Below, one piece after another: positions 33,720 through 45,071 of a stretch of 64,000 bases of DNA; the first letter of the stretch is position 1; the number at the start of each line of letters is the position of its first letter. The position numbers and the translations under genes were made by a program. The stretch comes from Krasilnikovozyma curviuscula (lineage: Eukaryota; Basidiomycota; Tremellomycetes; Cystofilobasidiales; Mrakiaceae): assembly GCA_014825775.1 (NCBI GenBank), contig MVAQ01000053.1, positions 1 to 64,000 on the forward strand, in the 5' to 3' direction. The notes under the pieces were generated by a model. That model worked only from the letters and a program-made list of their open reading frames with translations. It was not told the DNA's origin and made no database searches.

Positions 33720-35539
33720 TCATATCAGCAAGTCAACAAAGCGAGACCATTTCTTTATGACAGGCAATACGACATCTTCATACTCTCTCCCGATTCCAGG
33801 ACTACCAGGTTCCGTTCGTTTCACGTTGAATATTTCCTGGTGTGTTGTCTGTAATTTGGTATCAATCAGGCGCCGAGAGGCAACAAACTTCGACGATGAA
33901 CTCACATGGCAATCATTGCATTTCTCCTTCAAGCGAGCAGAAGACCCAATTGCGCTAAGTTCCATGTGAATCAGCCCTTCGAGAGAGAAGAACTTGCATC
34001 AGTTTCGAGAATTTCCGTGAAACTTGAAGTTTACTGACTTTCAAGCCTGCGACTTCCACTCTTGCCCTCCGTACCATCGCCTCTGACGCCCTTCAGCCTG
34101 CTCGTATTTGCTTCCAGAGATCGAGGCCACCAATCTAATACAGCCACCTCTTTACTTTTACATTGATTCCTCCACTCATCCAATCGCCGATTTATCGCAT
34201 TCGACCGCCCGATTTTGAACTGTCTGTGCTGACAGTGGTCCGGCGAAAGGATCTCGAACGCATAGATGAACCCTTTCTCGGCGTCAAACGACGTCAGAGA
34301 TTTTGACATCTCCACCTTCATCAGAACCAACGACTGTGGCGATATCTCTTCCAAAAGGTCGGGCACGATCCAGTCCTTGAACGAAATGTAGACTCGCCCG
34401 CCTCCAAACTTGTCAACGTAGACACCTTCTTCAGCTAAGATATCGGTAGAATGTTGATGGCAGTAGCGCTCTTGTTGTTCCTCCCGACCATAGAAGGACG
34501 GTGTGGACCGTTGTGATGATCTGCTGGGTGAAGACGGCTTGAGGGTGACCATCCTGCTGCATCTAGATCCCTTCTTCGTCACCCCACTGCACTGAACCGA
34601 AGATTCGTTTGAAAAATACTGAGGCGTTGCCGGTGAAGAGAATGGCCGTTGCGGTTTGGGCTTGACGGGTGGGGGTGTTCTCTGCATGATGAGAGTTGTA
34701 TTGGAGGTAAACTCAGGAAAAGGAAGTGAGATTTGCACAGGTAGAGGTGTAGATGATGATGTTGGGCGGTGGGTTGATGATGATGGAGAAAACAAATTTG
34801 AAGGAGGAGCTTTTGACTGAAGCGGTGTGACATTATTTGGGCGAGGAGGTATCGGCGGCGCAGGGTTGGTTGGAGTAAGAGTAGGGGGACAAGGAGCTGG
34901 TGGATGAATGGGACCCGGTGAATCAAACGGCTGATATGGAGGAGGGTCTGTGTTATCTGGTAAATGATGGCTGTCAAGTGGGAACGAAGGTGGTAGTTGA
35001 TATCTGAACCTGTCAACATTAGTGCTTTGTAAGTTCGAGGAAGGCAATAAGTTCCATGTTGTTGTGTCAGTGAATGGGTTACTGCTCTGATTACTGTAAG
35101 GCTGAGGATCTGGTGGAGCGGAATATGTTTGCCTTGGTTGCCTTCTGTGAGGCACCAGCGAAGCGCCGAACGAGGGCTGAGGCGTTTCGTAGTAGCGTGC
35201 CTGGGTATTCGGTTGACTATTGGACTGAGAAAATAGAGAGTACCCATATGTTGAAGCGTTATTCTGCTGGTAGCCGGATTGGATGTATTGGTGGGTCGTA
35301 TCGTTGAGGCGAGTTGAAGGGCCAGCTATCGGATTGTTGCTGAGTTGAGACTGGTCAGGTTCAGCTCTGGCTGAATCCTGCCCATAGAAGTCGTCATTGG
35401 GTAGTGCTGGGAGTGGTTTGTCCTGTGTTGGAATGCTGGATGTGCTCCCAACACTGAGCTTGTTGAAGTTATGTTCCAGCGAGTCGACATATAGTGCTGG
35501 AGGGCGAGGTAGAGGAGGAATCGAGTTTGTAGCGACCAT
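33720..35539 (-). CDS. Proline/serine-rich protein with T5orf172 (GIY-YIG-like) domain
   Basis: The start at 35539 (M-V-A-T-N-S-I-P-P-L-P) opens a 310-residue disordered N-terminus, rich in P, S, Q and N. Then a small zinc-knuckle-like segment: C-S-G-V-T-K-K-G-S-R-C, later Y-C-H-Q-H. The domain proper has G-F-I-Y-A-F-E-I, F-K-I-G-R-S-N-A-I-N-R-R-L-D-E-W, and continues after an intron (donor GTCAGT near 34040, acceptor CGAAG near 33975) with R-L-E-R-L-I-H-M-E-L-S-A-I-G. A second intron (about 33840-33900) leads to T-T-H-Q-E-I-F-N-V, and the stop is TGA at 33720-33722. Reading only the first exon would give a false C-terminus and lose a third of the domain. The fold is related to GIY-YIG nucleases (fungal DUF1766/Mug113-like proteins), but activity is unproven. 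Role unknown. Confidence 0.85.
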
Positions 35540-35914
35540 CAGTGTTGACAGAGAGTAGGGGGAGCTATTCCTTCACTGCATTCTGGACAGGACGCCGCTC
35601 TAAGTTGTGAAGGTTTGCAGTTAGATTGGGGACTGTTGTGTACGAGGCGCGTGTAAACTGGGCCACTTCCCCAAGTGTTCAGTTCTGTTGCAATGAGGCT
35701 CTCATCGGAAAGTAAACTGATAATGTGCGACTTATATTGCTGCTCTTCAGTGACGTTCATTTCACAAAACAAATCACAAGAGCACCCTGCCCTTACTTAT
35801 TCTCGCGTTTGTTGTGAGTTACAAGAAAACAAATTAGAATGGTACAGCCATATGTCGTAACGGTTATCTTTGATGCGGGTATAAGAGTGTTTGCAAGGAT
35901 GTAGATGCCTAATT
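35540..35914. other. Intergenic, 375 bp
   Basis: Lies upstream of the T5orf172 gene and downstream of the GT32 gene on the same strand. No gene or clear motif seen. Confidence 0.6.
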
Positions 35915-37438
35915 TTAGAAAGTTTGCGGTTCCTGGGACCAAAAGGAAAACAACGTCGTCAGAGAAGTCCCAAGTGGAAAGCAATAGAATCTTCGGCTCA
36001 CTGTCGGTAATGCCCACGGAGTCCATTCCAAGACCCATTTACCGAAAGCCCATCCACCCCAACTATGACTCCAGTACGATATCTGTTGTTGTCGATGGTA
36101 AGAGAAGAGCAAACGCACAAGATTTTTTGAAAGGGTTGCGAAATGGTCAGAATATTTTGTAAAATTATCTGCTATCTGACGAAGAGCTAGACGTACCACC
36201 GAACCTCCGGGTCTCAACAGCTTGCATAACTCCGTGTCAAAGTATCTTGTCTCTGAGCTGCACACGCAGTACGCTAAATCATCCGAGTCATCCCACGAGA
36301 AGGGATAGATCTTGGGCGATTCCAACAGGACGACTGGTGCCTCTTTCGCTAAGTGTCGCTTTGCTGCAGTATATTTTAAGTAAGACTCCTTTAGCGCCAC
36401 TGGGCCTGTAATCCACTCAGGACCTGAAGGTGATGGGAACAATCGGAATGGTTAGCTAAAAGCCAAAGATTTGAGAGAAAGCATCTCCCTCACCAGCCTC
36501 CTCTCTCTCAATTTGAACGAATTGGCCTCGCCGCAGTACACTGGAGGCGAACTCGAGGGGGGTGAACCAAAAGGGGTGACCCGGGCTCGATGCCATAAAA
36601 GCGTTCGGTATCGAATGATTCTGGAAGTTTTCCGTCTTCATCTCTCCCAAAAATGCTATTGAGTTGGCTTTTAGTGTAGAGTGGGTGTGGAAGGTTGGTA
36701 CGAGGGATGTGATGGCTTCACTGTCCAGGTCGGCGTAAATACCACCAAACGCGTGCCTGTGCGACGCAAGGGGGAGTGGAAATAAGCCCCTAAAGGACAT
36801 TTCGCAAGTGAATCAAAGGAGCGCTTACATGTAGAGATTTCTCGTGAAGTCAGCTCTGTAAATTTCGGACGGTAGAGCAGTGTATATTGGCATGAGCTCA
36901 GGGTATCGCTGTGCCACCAGCTGTCTGTTGTCAGCGTCCGTCCACAGAACTTGATTGGGAAATTTGATAAAAGATAGCGACAGAGGGTCAGAAAGAGCAC
37001 ATTGGGTTCAACTGGTAGTCGGCAGAGGATCTGTTACTCACCATACTGGTAGTCTGGGTATGTCAAGCGCCATGAATCCACCAAATGCGAAAGCAGCTTT
37101 GGCACGTCATGGTTTTTCCAACTTTGGTGTATGATCTTTGACACACCCCTCTCTGCTATAAAGCTGCTACTGGCCTTCTCTAGTAGCTCTTGAGGGCGAA
37201 TCACAGAAGCTCTAGGTGCTGCTGGATTCATTTTGGGTCTGACAGGCCGGGGGAGTTCAGCTAGCCTCGATGCTGAAGCAACTGCCACGTTGTGACAGAA
37301 CAGCGGCCTAGGAGAACCTCTAAGAAATTCAACCCTGGCATGAGGGTCTGCTAGGTGGTAGACCAGCACTAGGTTGACCAAGAGAATCACAGGTAAGGAA
37401 ATGATAATTCGTCGCGCAGTCACCAGCTTCTTCGACAT
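35915..37438 (-). CDS. GT32-family glycosyltransferase (Och1-like), type II membrane protein
   Basis: Golgi-type glycosyltransferase using a nucleotide sugar. It starts M-S-K-K-L-V-T-A-R-R-I at 37438; a single N-terminal membrane anchor follows (I-I-I-S-L-P-V-I-L-L-V-N-L-V-L-V-Y). The catalytic domain has I-I-H-Q-S-W-K-N, S-W-R-L-T-Y-P-D-Y-Q-Y, L-W-T-D-A-D-N, and the key sugar-binding block R-A-D-F-T-R-N-L-Y-M joined to H-A-F-G-G-I-Y-A-D-L-D-S-E, which contains the family DxD. Later come N-A-F-M-A-S-S-P-G-H-P-F-W and G-P-E-W-I-T-G-P-V-A-L. The C-terminal exon starts after an in-frame 114-nt intron (36083-36196) with S-Y-W-S-H-S-W-G-G-W, and ends E-P-Q-T-F at 35915. By family it may be a mannosyltransferase or an inositolphosphorylceramide-sugar transferase; substrate not decided. 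Confidence 0.87.
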
Positions 37439-37944
37439 GACTAGACAAGCTGAGCACTCAGGAACGGTGATCTTTTAGTCCAGTGGGTAAAAGCTACTAT
37501 TGTACCTGAAGCAGAGGTGCAGGTTGTATAGAGCAAGGACGGGATCTAATGTAGGTCCAGCTGGCGAGGAGAAATGCTGCTGGCGCTGCTGCCTGCTTGG
37601 TGAAGAAGGGGGTTGCTGATGTTGGAATGCGTGCCGGTCTGACCAAAGTATAGATCACTGGGGGTAGAGGACCATCGCCTTTCAAAGAGATGGGAACAAA
37701 GCTGTGTGTCGGTGTGAAGCACTCGAAACAGCATATTTTTGCGAGGCCAATGCTTGCTATTTTTTTTAAACGCAAAACCATCAGCCATTGCTGAGGCACT
37801 CGCTTGCTGCTAGACAGATGCCATGCAAGATTGTATTACTCTCGAGACGTATCAAGAAAGGGCAATATTAGCAGCATAATACGTAAAAAACGTCATTTTG
37901 CAGATATCTATATTCGTTCGGTATTGGGTTCATCGTTATCCTCA
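37439..37944. other. Intergenic, 506 bp
   Basis: Promoter of the GT32 gene and 3' region of the importin gene. Open frames of up to 100 codons on the minus strand (37497-37799) show no motif and no intron signals, so I do not call a gene. Confidence 0.55.
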
Positions 37945-40900
37945 TCAATCTCTTCTATCTCTCACTCTATCTTTGGCTCGTCTTGATGCACGGTAGATAT
38001 TTTGGACTGCAGATTTGATGCCGTCTGCGTTTGAGCCAGTCAATGAGCTGACGCAGGGTAACAAATGGTCAGGAGCTGCCGATTGAAATAAGAACCTAGA
38101 GACTCACCTTCCGAATTTTTCCATGAATGCTTGTTTGTCTTTTGGAGGGACTTTCGTTGGTGGGAGTGATTCAACCACTGGCGGTAGCCACACCACCATC
38201 TCCTGAGGGCAGATTGTGCTGAGATCTTTGATGGATGTGATTGCAAGAGTAGGAGCATCCTCAGGGAAATCGGTGACCAATCCGGTAAGGAGAAGGCTGG
38301 TTAAAAGACCTCCGTTTTGGAAGAATACATCCTTGATTTTGATGATGACCTCCGGAGGCGCAGAGTTGGAAAGAAATAGACGCAAGATCATGTCCACGGC
38401 CTCCAAAGAGCACATCACTGTACCAGGACTTGTTGTGATAGCAAGACATGCAGCAATCAGAGCAAACGCCTGAGGAAACGCAGGCGATGCGAAGAAGAGG
38501 GTTGGAGCATATTCCACCAGCTCAAGGAAGACATGGAGGTAGTCGTACATGACTACAAATACCGGAAAAACTCATAATCAGCGACGAGAAGCATTGATCG
38601 CGTAACCTTGACGAGCACAAAAGAAACAATGACCCACCGTCTGGGATCTCGCTCACTCTACCACCCGCTGACTCTGCAATTCCACTGATAACTATCGTCT
38701 CCCTTTCCCAAGCCCGTACAACTGCCAACATAACTTCAGGATCTGATCCCTTGTTCCCATACAATCCAGCGATCCTCGCAGTGATCCAGATGTAGCCCGC
38801 GAGTGATGATTTCTCGAAACAGCTTGCCATACGATCCAAAATCGCAAGCGCACTCATTCGAGCAGAGGGACCAAAGAAGAAGAGTGCCTGTCGAATAAGT
38901 TTACACGCAGGTTCCGAAATGAACCATACATGTCCGTATCGCGCGAGGAATGCGTCGAGGATTTGCCAACCGGACAGGAAGGTTTCTGAGCAAGATGGAG
39001 TTGTTGCTTCTGAGGTCATTTTGTCACCGACAATTCTTGGGTCGAGGAAGACTTCAAGCTGTTCCAATATATCGCCAACTGCGCCAAGTTCTGTTTTGGT
39101 TGGCTCATCCGTACGTTGAGTAATCATTTGGACCTTCTCCAGCAGCGGCAGCACAAACGTTCGTAGAGCCTGTTGAGCATTTGGAACTGGCGATACACAA
39201 GAAAGGATATGGGCGATGGCTTCTGACACCTTGAGAACATCTTCTGGAATCATTTGAGGTGTTGCAGTGATGAGGAAGGTATGAAGTTGAGCGAGGTACG
39301 GGACGAGGTACTGCGAAAAGAAGGTGTCAAGTTAACAAGAAAGATACAATCCGACAAGGCTCATGATTAAACTGACCTGTTTGCAGTCTTTACACATGTA
39401 ATTCATGGTCTGAGCAGCCGCAGCCATCACTTCCTCGTCACCATCACCCGCTCCACCCGAAAAGGCATTCGTCACGAATCCCAAAGCCCATTCCAACACC
39501 TTCTTCCCTTCTTCCTCATTCGCATCACATGTCCTCTTAATCCACTCTGTATATCTTCCTAGCACCAGGATTGCTGCATACCTAATCCTGGGATGCACAG
39601 GTAGCGTTGGCAAAAGAGCAAAGATGTGTGGAATAACTTCGTCGTCAGAAGATGATATCTCCGCACCCATCGCTCTCATCGAGAACAAAGGTGCTTCAAC
39701 TTCCTGCCATGAGCTCGGATGACTTTGGAGTATCTTGACAGCTTTTGTAAGCCCAACATCTCCTCCCAAAACTTTGCAACAATCCTTCAGAACATCACCC
39801 ATGTAATGCCTGAAATTTCGGAATTCGTCGCGTTCTGCTCCATTCATTGGACCTTCATCGTCTGATGGGTATTTTAAATGGTTAATGATAATTTCCAGAA
39901 GCTGATCGTAGACGGTAAGAAACTGCTGTAGCTGATCGGATGGCAGTTGGCTTTGAGTTTCCGAACCTCTTTTACCAAGCGTGCTAGCAAACCTGTACCA
40001 GAACTGGAAAGTTATCCTTGGGATTTCCAGATCTTCACCAAAGCTGGCGCACTTAAGGATCCCAGTGAGAATTGGGAAAAAAGCTGTTGGATGGCTCAAC
40101 AACAGGACCCTCCATGTTTCACCAGCTTCAACAAAGACCCTCGTGAGACCTCTCATTTGTTCAGCATCCTCAAAGACATCTGGTGAATCGAGTGCTGGTA
40201 GTATTGATAGAAGAGGTGGTAGGAGTTGCTGAATTGATGCAGCATTTTCTTCTAGCTCCTGCGTCTCGTGAATGAGATCGACGAGAAGGTCGACTGCACA
40301 GTCAAAAATGGTGGGGTTGTTGGGTAATATTGAGGAGAAGATAGAAGTGACAAATGGACCTGAAACTCCTGGGGTGGTGGTTGATATTATCTGGGGAGGG
40401 AAGAGTTCGCCTGCTCGTAGCCAAGAGCGAAGTGCTTCATATGTCAAATTTTGAGTTTTGAAATCGAGACCTGCATCAAATAGTCCGAATGAATGATAAG
40501 CAAACAGTTTAGAAGAGTAGCGAACACCATAATTATACCCAAAGGCTGAAAAGCTTGGAGGGAAAGCGCATGTGCGTACCTGGGGCTACAATGTACATCT
40601 CCAACAACTTCAGGACTTGTTCCGAGCTGGTCGACAGCAGATCCACCGTCCTGTTCGTCGAGTCCTCGCCAGCACCTCTAGCCCTCCCACCCCATCCTAC
40701 TTCCTCAGGTAAAACCCTCAAGAACTCCAACAGAGCTTGAACCATACCTTGCTCCTGTCCAAACTGGCTGATCATGGACTGCACGGGGTTTTCCCATTCT
40801 GTCATTTGGACTGCTAGACTGGCCAAGGCGAGTGATATCTGAATGAGAACGGGCCGTGGAGAGGAGTGAGAATCATTTGGCAGAGGTTGAGTGTATTGCC

Positions 40901-41289
40901 GTAAGAAACCTAGGAGAGACTGCAGGAGGGGCTGAAGGGAAGCTGGAGGTAGTGTTGACAGGTCATATGTGATTTTAGACCTGAGGGTCTGAGAGGAAAA
41001 CAGCAATGCTGAAAGGGAAGAGGTCCCTGGACTCGAGAGAATCTCGTGAGACACCTGCCAGGCTTCAGGCTGAAAGTAAGACCAGAAATCAACGCACACA
41101 AACATAGAGAATGCAGGGTATGTCAGCTGACTCTGAAGATATAAAATACCATCGAAGAATAAACAAAATTGTGAGAGACAAACGTACAGAGTGCTGGAAA
41201 GCCGTCAAATACTCATTGGCTTGGCTTCTCCTGGTCGAATCTGTCTCTGTTTGAAGAGACTCTAAGGCACTGATCAGTTGAGCAGACAT
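37945..41289 (-). CDS. Importin-beta family nuclear import receptor (MTR10/transportin-SR type)
   Basis: Imports RS-domain and hnRNP-like proteins such as Npl3 into the nucleus. The start at 41289 encodes M-S-A-Q-L-I-S-A-L-E-S-L-Q, then R-R-S-Q-A-N-E-Y-L-T-A-F-Q (importin-N-like) and, after an intron, E-A-W-Q-V-S-H-E-I-L and F-S-S-Q-T-L-R-S-K-I, the typical TNPO3/Mtr10 start. A long solenoid of HEAT-like helices follows in exons at 40533-41070, 39380-40450, 38660-39253 and 38104-38550. After the last intron the frame reads through A-V-Q-N-I-Y-R-A-S-R-R-A-K-D-R-V-R-D, typical of the family's C-terminal end, with TGA at 37945-37947. Length is about 960-980 residues, as expected. The start codon is 159 bp from the divergent Dicer-like gene. 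Whether the orthologue is Mtr10 or Kap111-like is inferred from N-terminal similarity. Confidence 0.85.
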
Positions 41290-41448
41290 TCAACCTGATA
41301 GTGATCTGAGACGCAGTAGTTCTGGGTTGAAGGTTGGGAGCAGCCATAGCTGCACCAGAACTTTTCTTGATTTCTGACGGTGCGCCACTCTACTCCTTCG
41401 ACCATCATCACAGAAATCAAACGGTCAAAGATTGAAGGTTTATGAGGA

Positions 41449-44400
41449 ATGGATGGAGCTATAGGGCCATCCAAAAAGTCCAGGAAGAAACGAGCAGCTG
41501 CTGGGCAGGCTGGAGAAGGAGTAAATGGCTATTCTTCTCAGGCGAACGGCAGCAGCAGCACCCTCAATGTTTCAAACCCTTCAAAGAGACAGAAGCTAGA
41601 TAGAGATGGATTGTTACCTCATCAGGTCCCCAGTGTTCCCAAATACCAGCTGAAGTCACCATCTTACTGGACATCGTCCGCTTCAACCAAATCTACCCCA
41701 GCAACCAGCGACCAGCAGTTCTACCCTCTACTTTTCACCTTCTCAAAGGCACCGAAAACAGATCTTCCCAAAGCTCCTATTCGCTCATGGTGTCTCTTGT
41801 CAGCGTTGCCCTTGGTAATTGAATCGTTTGGCCTGAATCTCAATACCAATGGCGAGCTGTTTCCAGTCGCCTTTCAAGCTGGAGGAAAGGCTCTCCTCTT
41901 GAATGAAGACCGTAGGACACAATCAGAACGCTTCACACATAGAATATTCAGAAGTCTTACCAACAAGGCGCTGCAGCCCTCTCCAGGACCGGAAAGACAA
42001 GCTCCTTTCTGGATTGTTCCATTCAAATCTCAAAATTATGGCTTCAATTACCTTGATGATGAGCTAGAGTCTTTGATAGACTGGGAATTACTTGAATTGC
42101 TCTCACCAGCGCCTTTCACGAACGAACCGTTCGATCTGGAATTACTTAGAAATCACGACACAGATATCAACATCTACCCCGATGCACTGGTCGCCTCGCT
42201 ATCAGACCTAGGACCAAAGCAGTATCTTCTTGAGGTGCGACACGACTTGACCCCTCTTAGTACACCATTATATGGCGAGGTAAGTTTCTTCCTCACCTCG
42301 CGTTTTCCGAGGTTGGTCGACCAACTGCGTTGCGTTGTATTTGAATCAGCGAGAGTTTGGCCATCCCTCCTACATTGCCTACATTGAATCAGCAAAATCC
42401 AAAAAGAATTCCAAATCACCAGGTGTATCCCAAGAGATAGATCCAGACCAGCCACTACTCGAGATTGCCAAGGTGCCAGACTTTGTCAACAATCTTCTCA
42501 TTCAAGACTCAATTGTTTCCTCCGATTCCAAACGACCACCGGTATCTCCACCTCCCAAATGTAAGTATCTGGTCTTATTGAAACTCTTTTCTCTTCTACC
42601 AACTCAGGCATGCTCTAAATTCTTCCCTGTAGACATGATTCCTCAACGCAGCTATCTCTCAAGATTTCCAGCTTCAGTCTATTCGTCTGCACTCTACCTT
42701 CCCTCAATATTGACCGCACTGGATCAGGCGCTCACTGCAACAGAGCTGAGCTCGAAGATGTTCGCTTCCAGCGTCAAGCAGCCGTTGCTGATGGAGGCTC
42801 TCTCAACTTCCGCACTAGGACAGCAACAGAATTACGAGAGGCTTGAATTCTTCGGTGATGCGATATTGAAGTTGGTGGCCACCTCCTATCTGTGAGTCCT
42901 GAGCTCAACACATGGCTTAATTCTTAGTTGACGATGCGTAAATTCTCGCTCCCTCAGCATCACGCGCCATCCCACTCGAACCGTACACGACCTGAGAGAC
43001 GAAAAACAGAAGCTCATCAGAAACACCCGCCTCAAAACTCTTGGAGTATCTTCAGGGTTGACTGAGTCCATCCTTCATCAACAATTTAACCTTAAAAGTT
43101 GGGTACCTCACGGTTGGACAGTAGAAGGTCAGGCCACGCATCCGGATATGGTAGAGATTTCCGATAATGTGAGTTTCAAAATTACCTACTTCCGTTTTTT
43201 TACTCACAGTCTGTCCGCTCAATATTCAGGTCGTCGCCGACGTTGTAGAGGCGTGCTTGGGAGCCTCTTATCTTTCAGCTGCAACCTGTGTATCACCAGT
43301 GGAATACCAGAAAAAAGCTTTGGATAACAGCTTGTTATTTTTGAAGAGTCTGAAACATCCTCTTGAGGTCTCAAGGTGGAGTGAACTTCAGGGCTCGCAG
43401 CTCCCCGTGTCATCTCAACAGATCAACATCTCTACCAAATCCATTCAAGAGGTAGAGTCAATCATTGGATACACATTCGACAACAAAAGGCTTTTGGAAG
43501 TAGCATTCTCTCTAAGAAATGCTGACCAGGTCGACCGAGACAGATTTGAATCGCTTGGCGATGCTTTCTTGGATTACGGTAAGTGCTCTTACATCTAACT
43601 TTTCAGCGGGAGTGCTGTAATTCTGTTCTTTCCCTGAAATCCCAGAGGTTGCCCTGAAGATATTTCACCGCTTTCCTGATGCTACGCCTGCGGTCCTTAA
43701 CTTGTTCAAGTTTGGGATGGTGTCGAATCAGACACTTTCTGCTCTCGCTATCTCTTCGTCACTCTACAAATTCATGACACCATATCACGAGCTGCCCATT
43801 GCGTCATCTGAGTTTGTCCAAGTGCTTTTGAAGAAGTTGGAGGAGAGCAAAGAAGGCCCCGTAAGATCGGCTGGCACGTCTTTGATGCCTCATGGTGTTC
43901 CTTGGTGGAACGAGTTTGAACCACCAAAGGTGAGTAAGGCGTAGTTCTACTCTGCACTTTACAGTTTCTCACAATGATGCATTCCTTTCTTGTTTCTTTT
44001 AAGCTGTTCGCTGATATTGTGGAGGCGTTGATTGGTGCTGCTTTGGTCGATTCGAAGTTTGATCTGCAGGTGTCAAAGACGATCTTTCAGAAGTTAGTGG
44101 AGCCATTTCTTGACCAGTATATCACCACAGAAAGTTCTCTGCCAGTTCGTGAGTCATTGTTTCCGTTAATGTCGTCTTTCAACATCCGTCGACCCTTTAC
44201 TTCCTTCCAGATCCGAACGTTGTTCTTTTGAATTTCTTTAGAAGTCGCGTGAGTCAATATATCTTCCTTTTTGGCTCATATTTAATCTGAACGCCTTTCT
44301 TGATACTTAATAGGGCTGTAATGCGTATCAGACTTCTCGTAAAGACATTCTATTCGAGGGCAGTTCTCGCAAAATCATTCGAGTTATCGGTAAGCGTTTC

Positions 44401-44619
44401 TCGTATCAATGAGTCATTGTACCTGCGACTTACTCCTTCTTCTACTTCAAAGCAATCTATCATGGAGTGCAGATAGGCGAGGGTCAAGGGGCTGATGAAA
44501 ACACCGCGAACAGATTCGCAGGTGCTGCTGCTCTTAATTGGATAGACAATAACCCCAAGAAAGGCATGCACCTATGCACTTGTCCCAACAAGAAGCTTGA
44601 TGTGTCTATTTATACATAA
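41449..44619 (+). CDS. Dicer-like double RNase III protein without helicase domain
   Basis: Cuts dsRNA into small RNAs. The start ATG at 41449 gives M-D-G-A-I-G-P-S-K-K with a basic, probably nuclear-localising N-terminus (K-K-S-R-K-K-R). Exon 1 (to about 42280) has a platform-like region and leads into a PAZ-like domain: I-Y-P-D-A-L-V, H-D-L-T-P-L-S, P-S-Y-I-A-Y-I, D-Q-P-L-L-E. RNase IIIa has E-R-L-E-F-F-G-D-A-I-L-K-L and V-V-A-D-V-V-E-A-C-L-G-A. RNase IIIb has D-R-F-E-S-L-G-D-A-F-L-D-Y and F-A-D-I-V-E-A-L-I-G-A. So the acidic metal ligands are present in both. The tail contains a short dsRBD-like piece (G-E-G-Q-G-A-D-E-N, A-A-A-L-N-W-I) ending D-V-S-I-Y-T with TAA at 44617. Length is about 870 residues. 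Canonical fungal Dicers begin with a DExD/H helicase and DUF283; neither is here, and the importin start codon lies only 159 bp upstream, leaving no room. Confidence 0.88.
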
Positions 44620-45071
44620 TTTTTTCACGGTCGGTCTCTTTAAATGACCAGGAAACGCGAGTAGCACACTTCGCATGTGATATAGCTGTTCCTAAGCTAC
44701 TGGTTCGTCTATCTCGACATTCTTCGAAAATTTTCAAAGGCATTCAAATAGAGTCGGTTCGTTTTGTGCCGACTTGTGAGTACGTCGTATGAGTCCAACC
44801 TGCTTCGAATGATGATGTTATGACATCAACAAACGCTCGGAGTGCAATGGCAAAATTGGTCGGAGAGTCTTCTTTGGGGTTCATCCATAACAGTCACCTC
44901 CTTAGTCACCCCCCTTCCAGTGGTTCCGAATGCGTGATTTTATCGTGTTTGTTTTGCGCCGTGCACTGAAGAGTCTCCTTCGACGCCGTGCCATGAGAGG
45001 CAACTGCGAACGGTCACCCTGATTTTGCATTTTCCCTTCTAGTTCATAACAGAAGCCGACCTTTGTTCAAG
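44620..45071. other. Intergenic, 452 bp
   Basis: 3' region of the Dicer-like gene and promoter of the Acinus-like gene. No gene seen. Confidence 0.6.

Noticed and set aside
37497..37799. Possible small minus-strand gene of 100 codons
   Set aside because: No conserved feature, no good start context and it sits in a promoter-sized gap.
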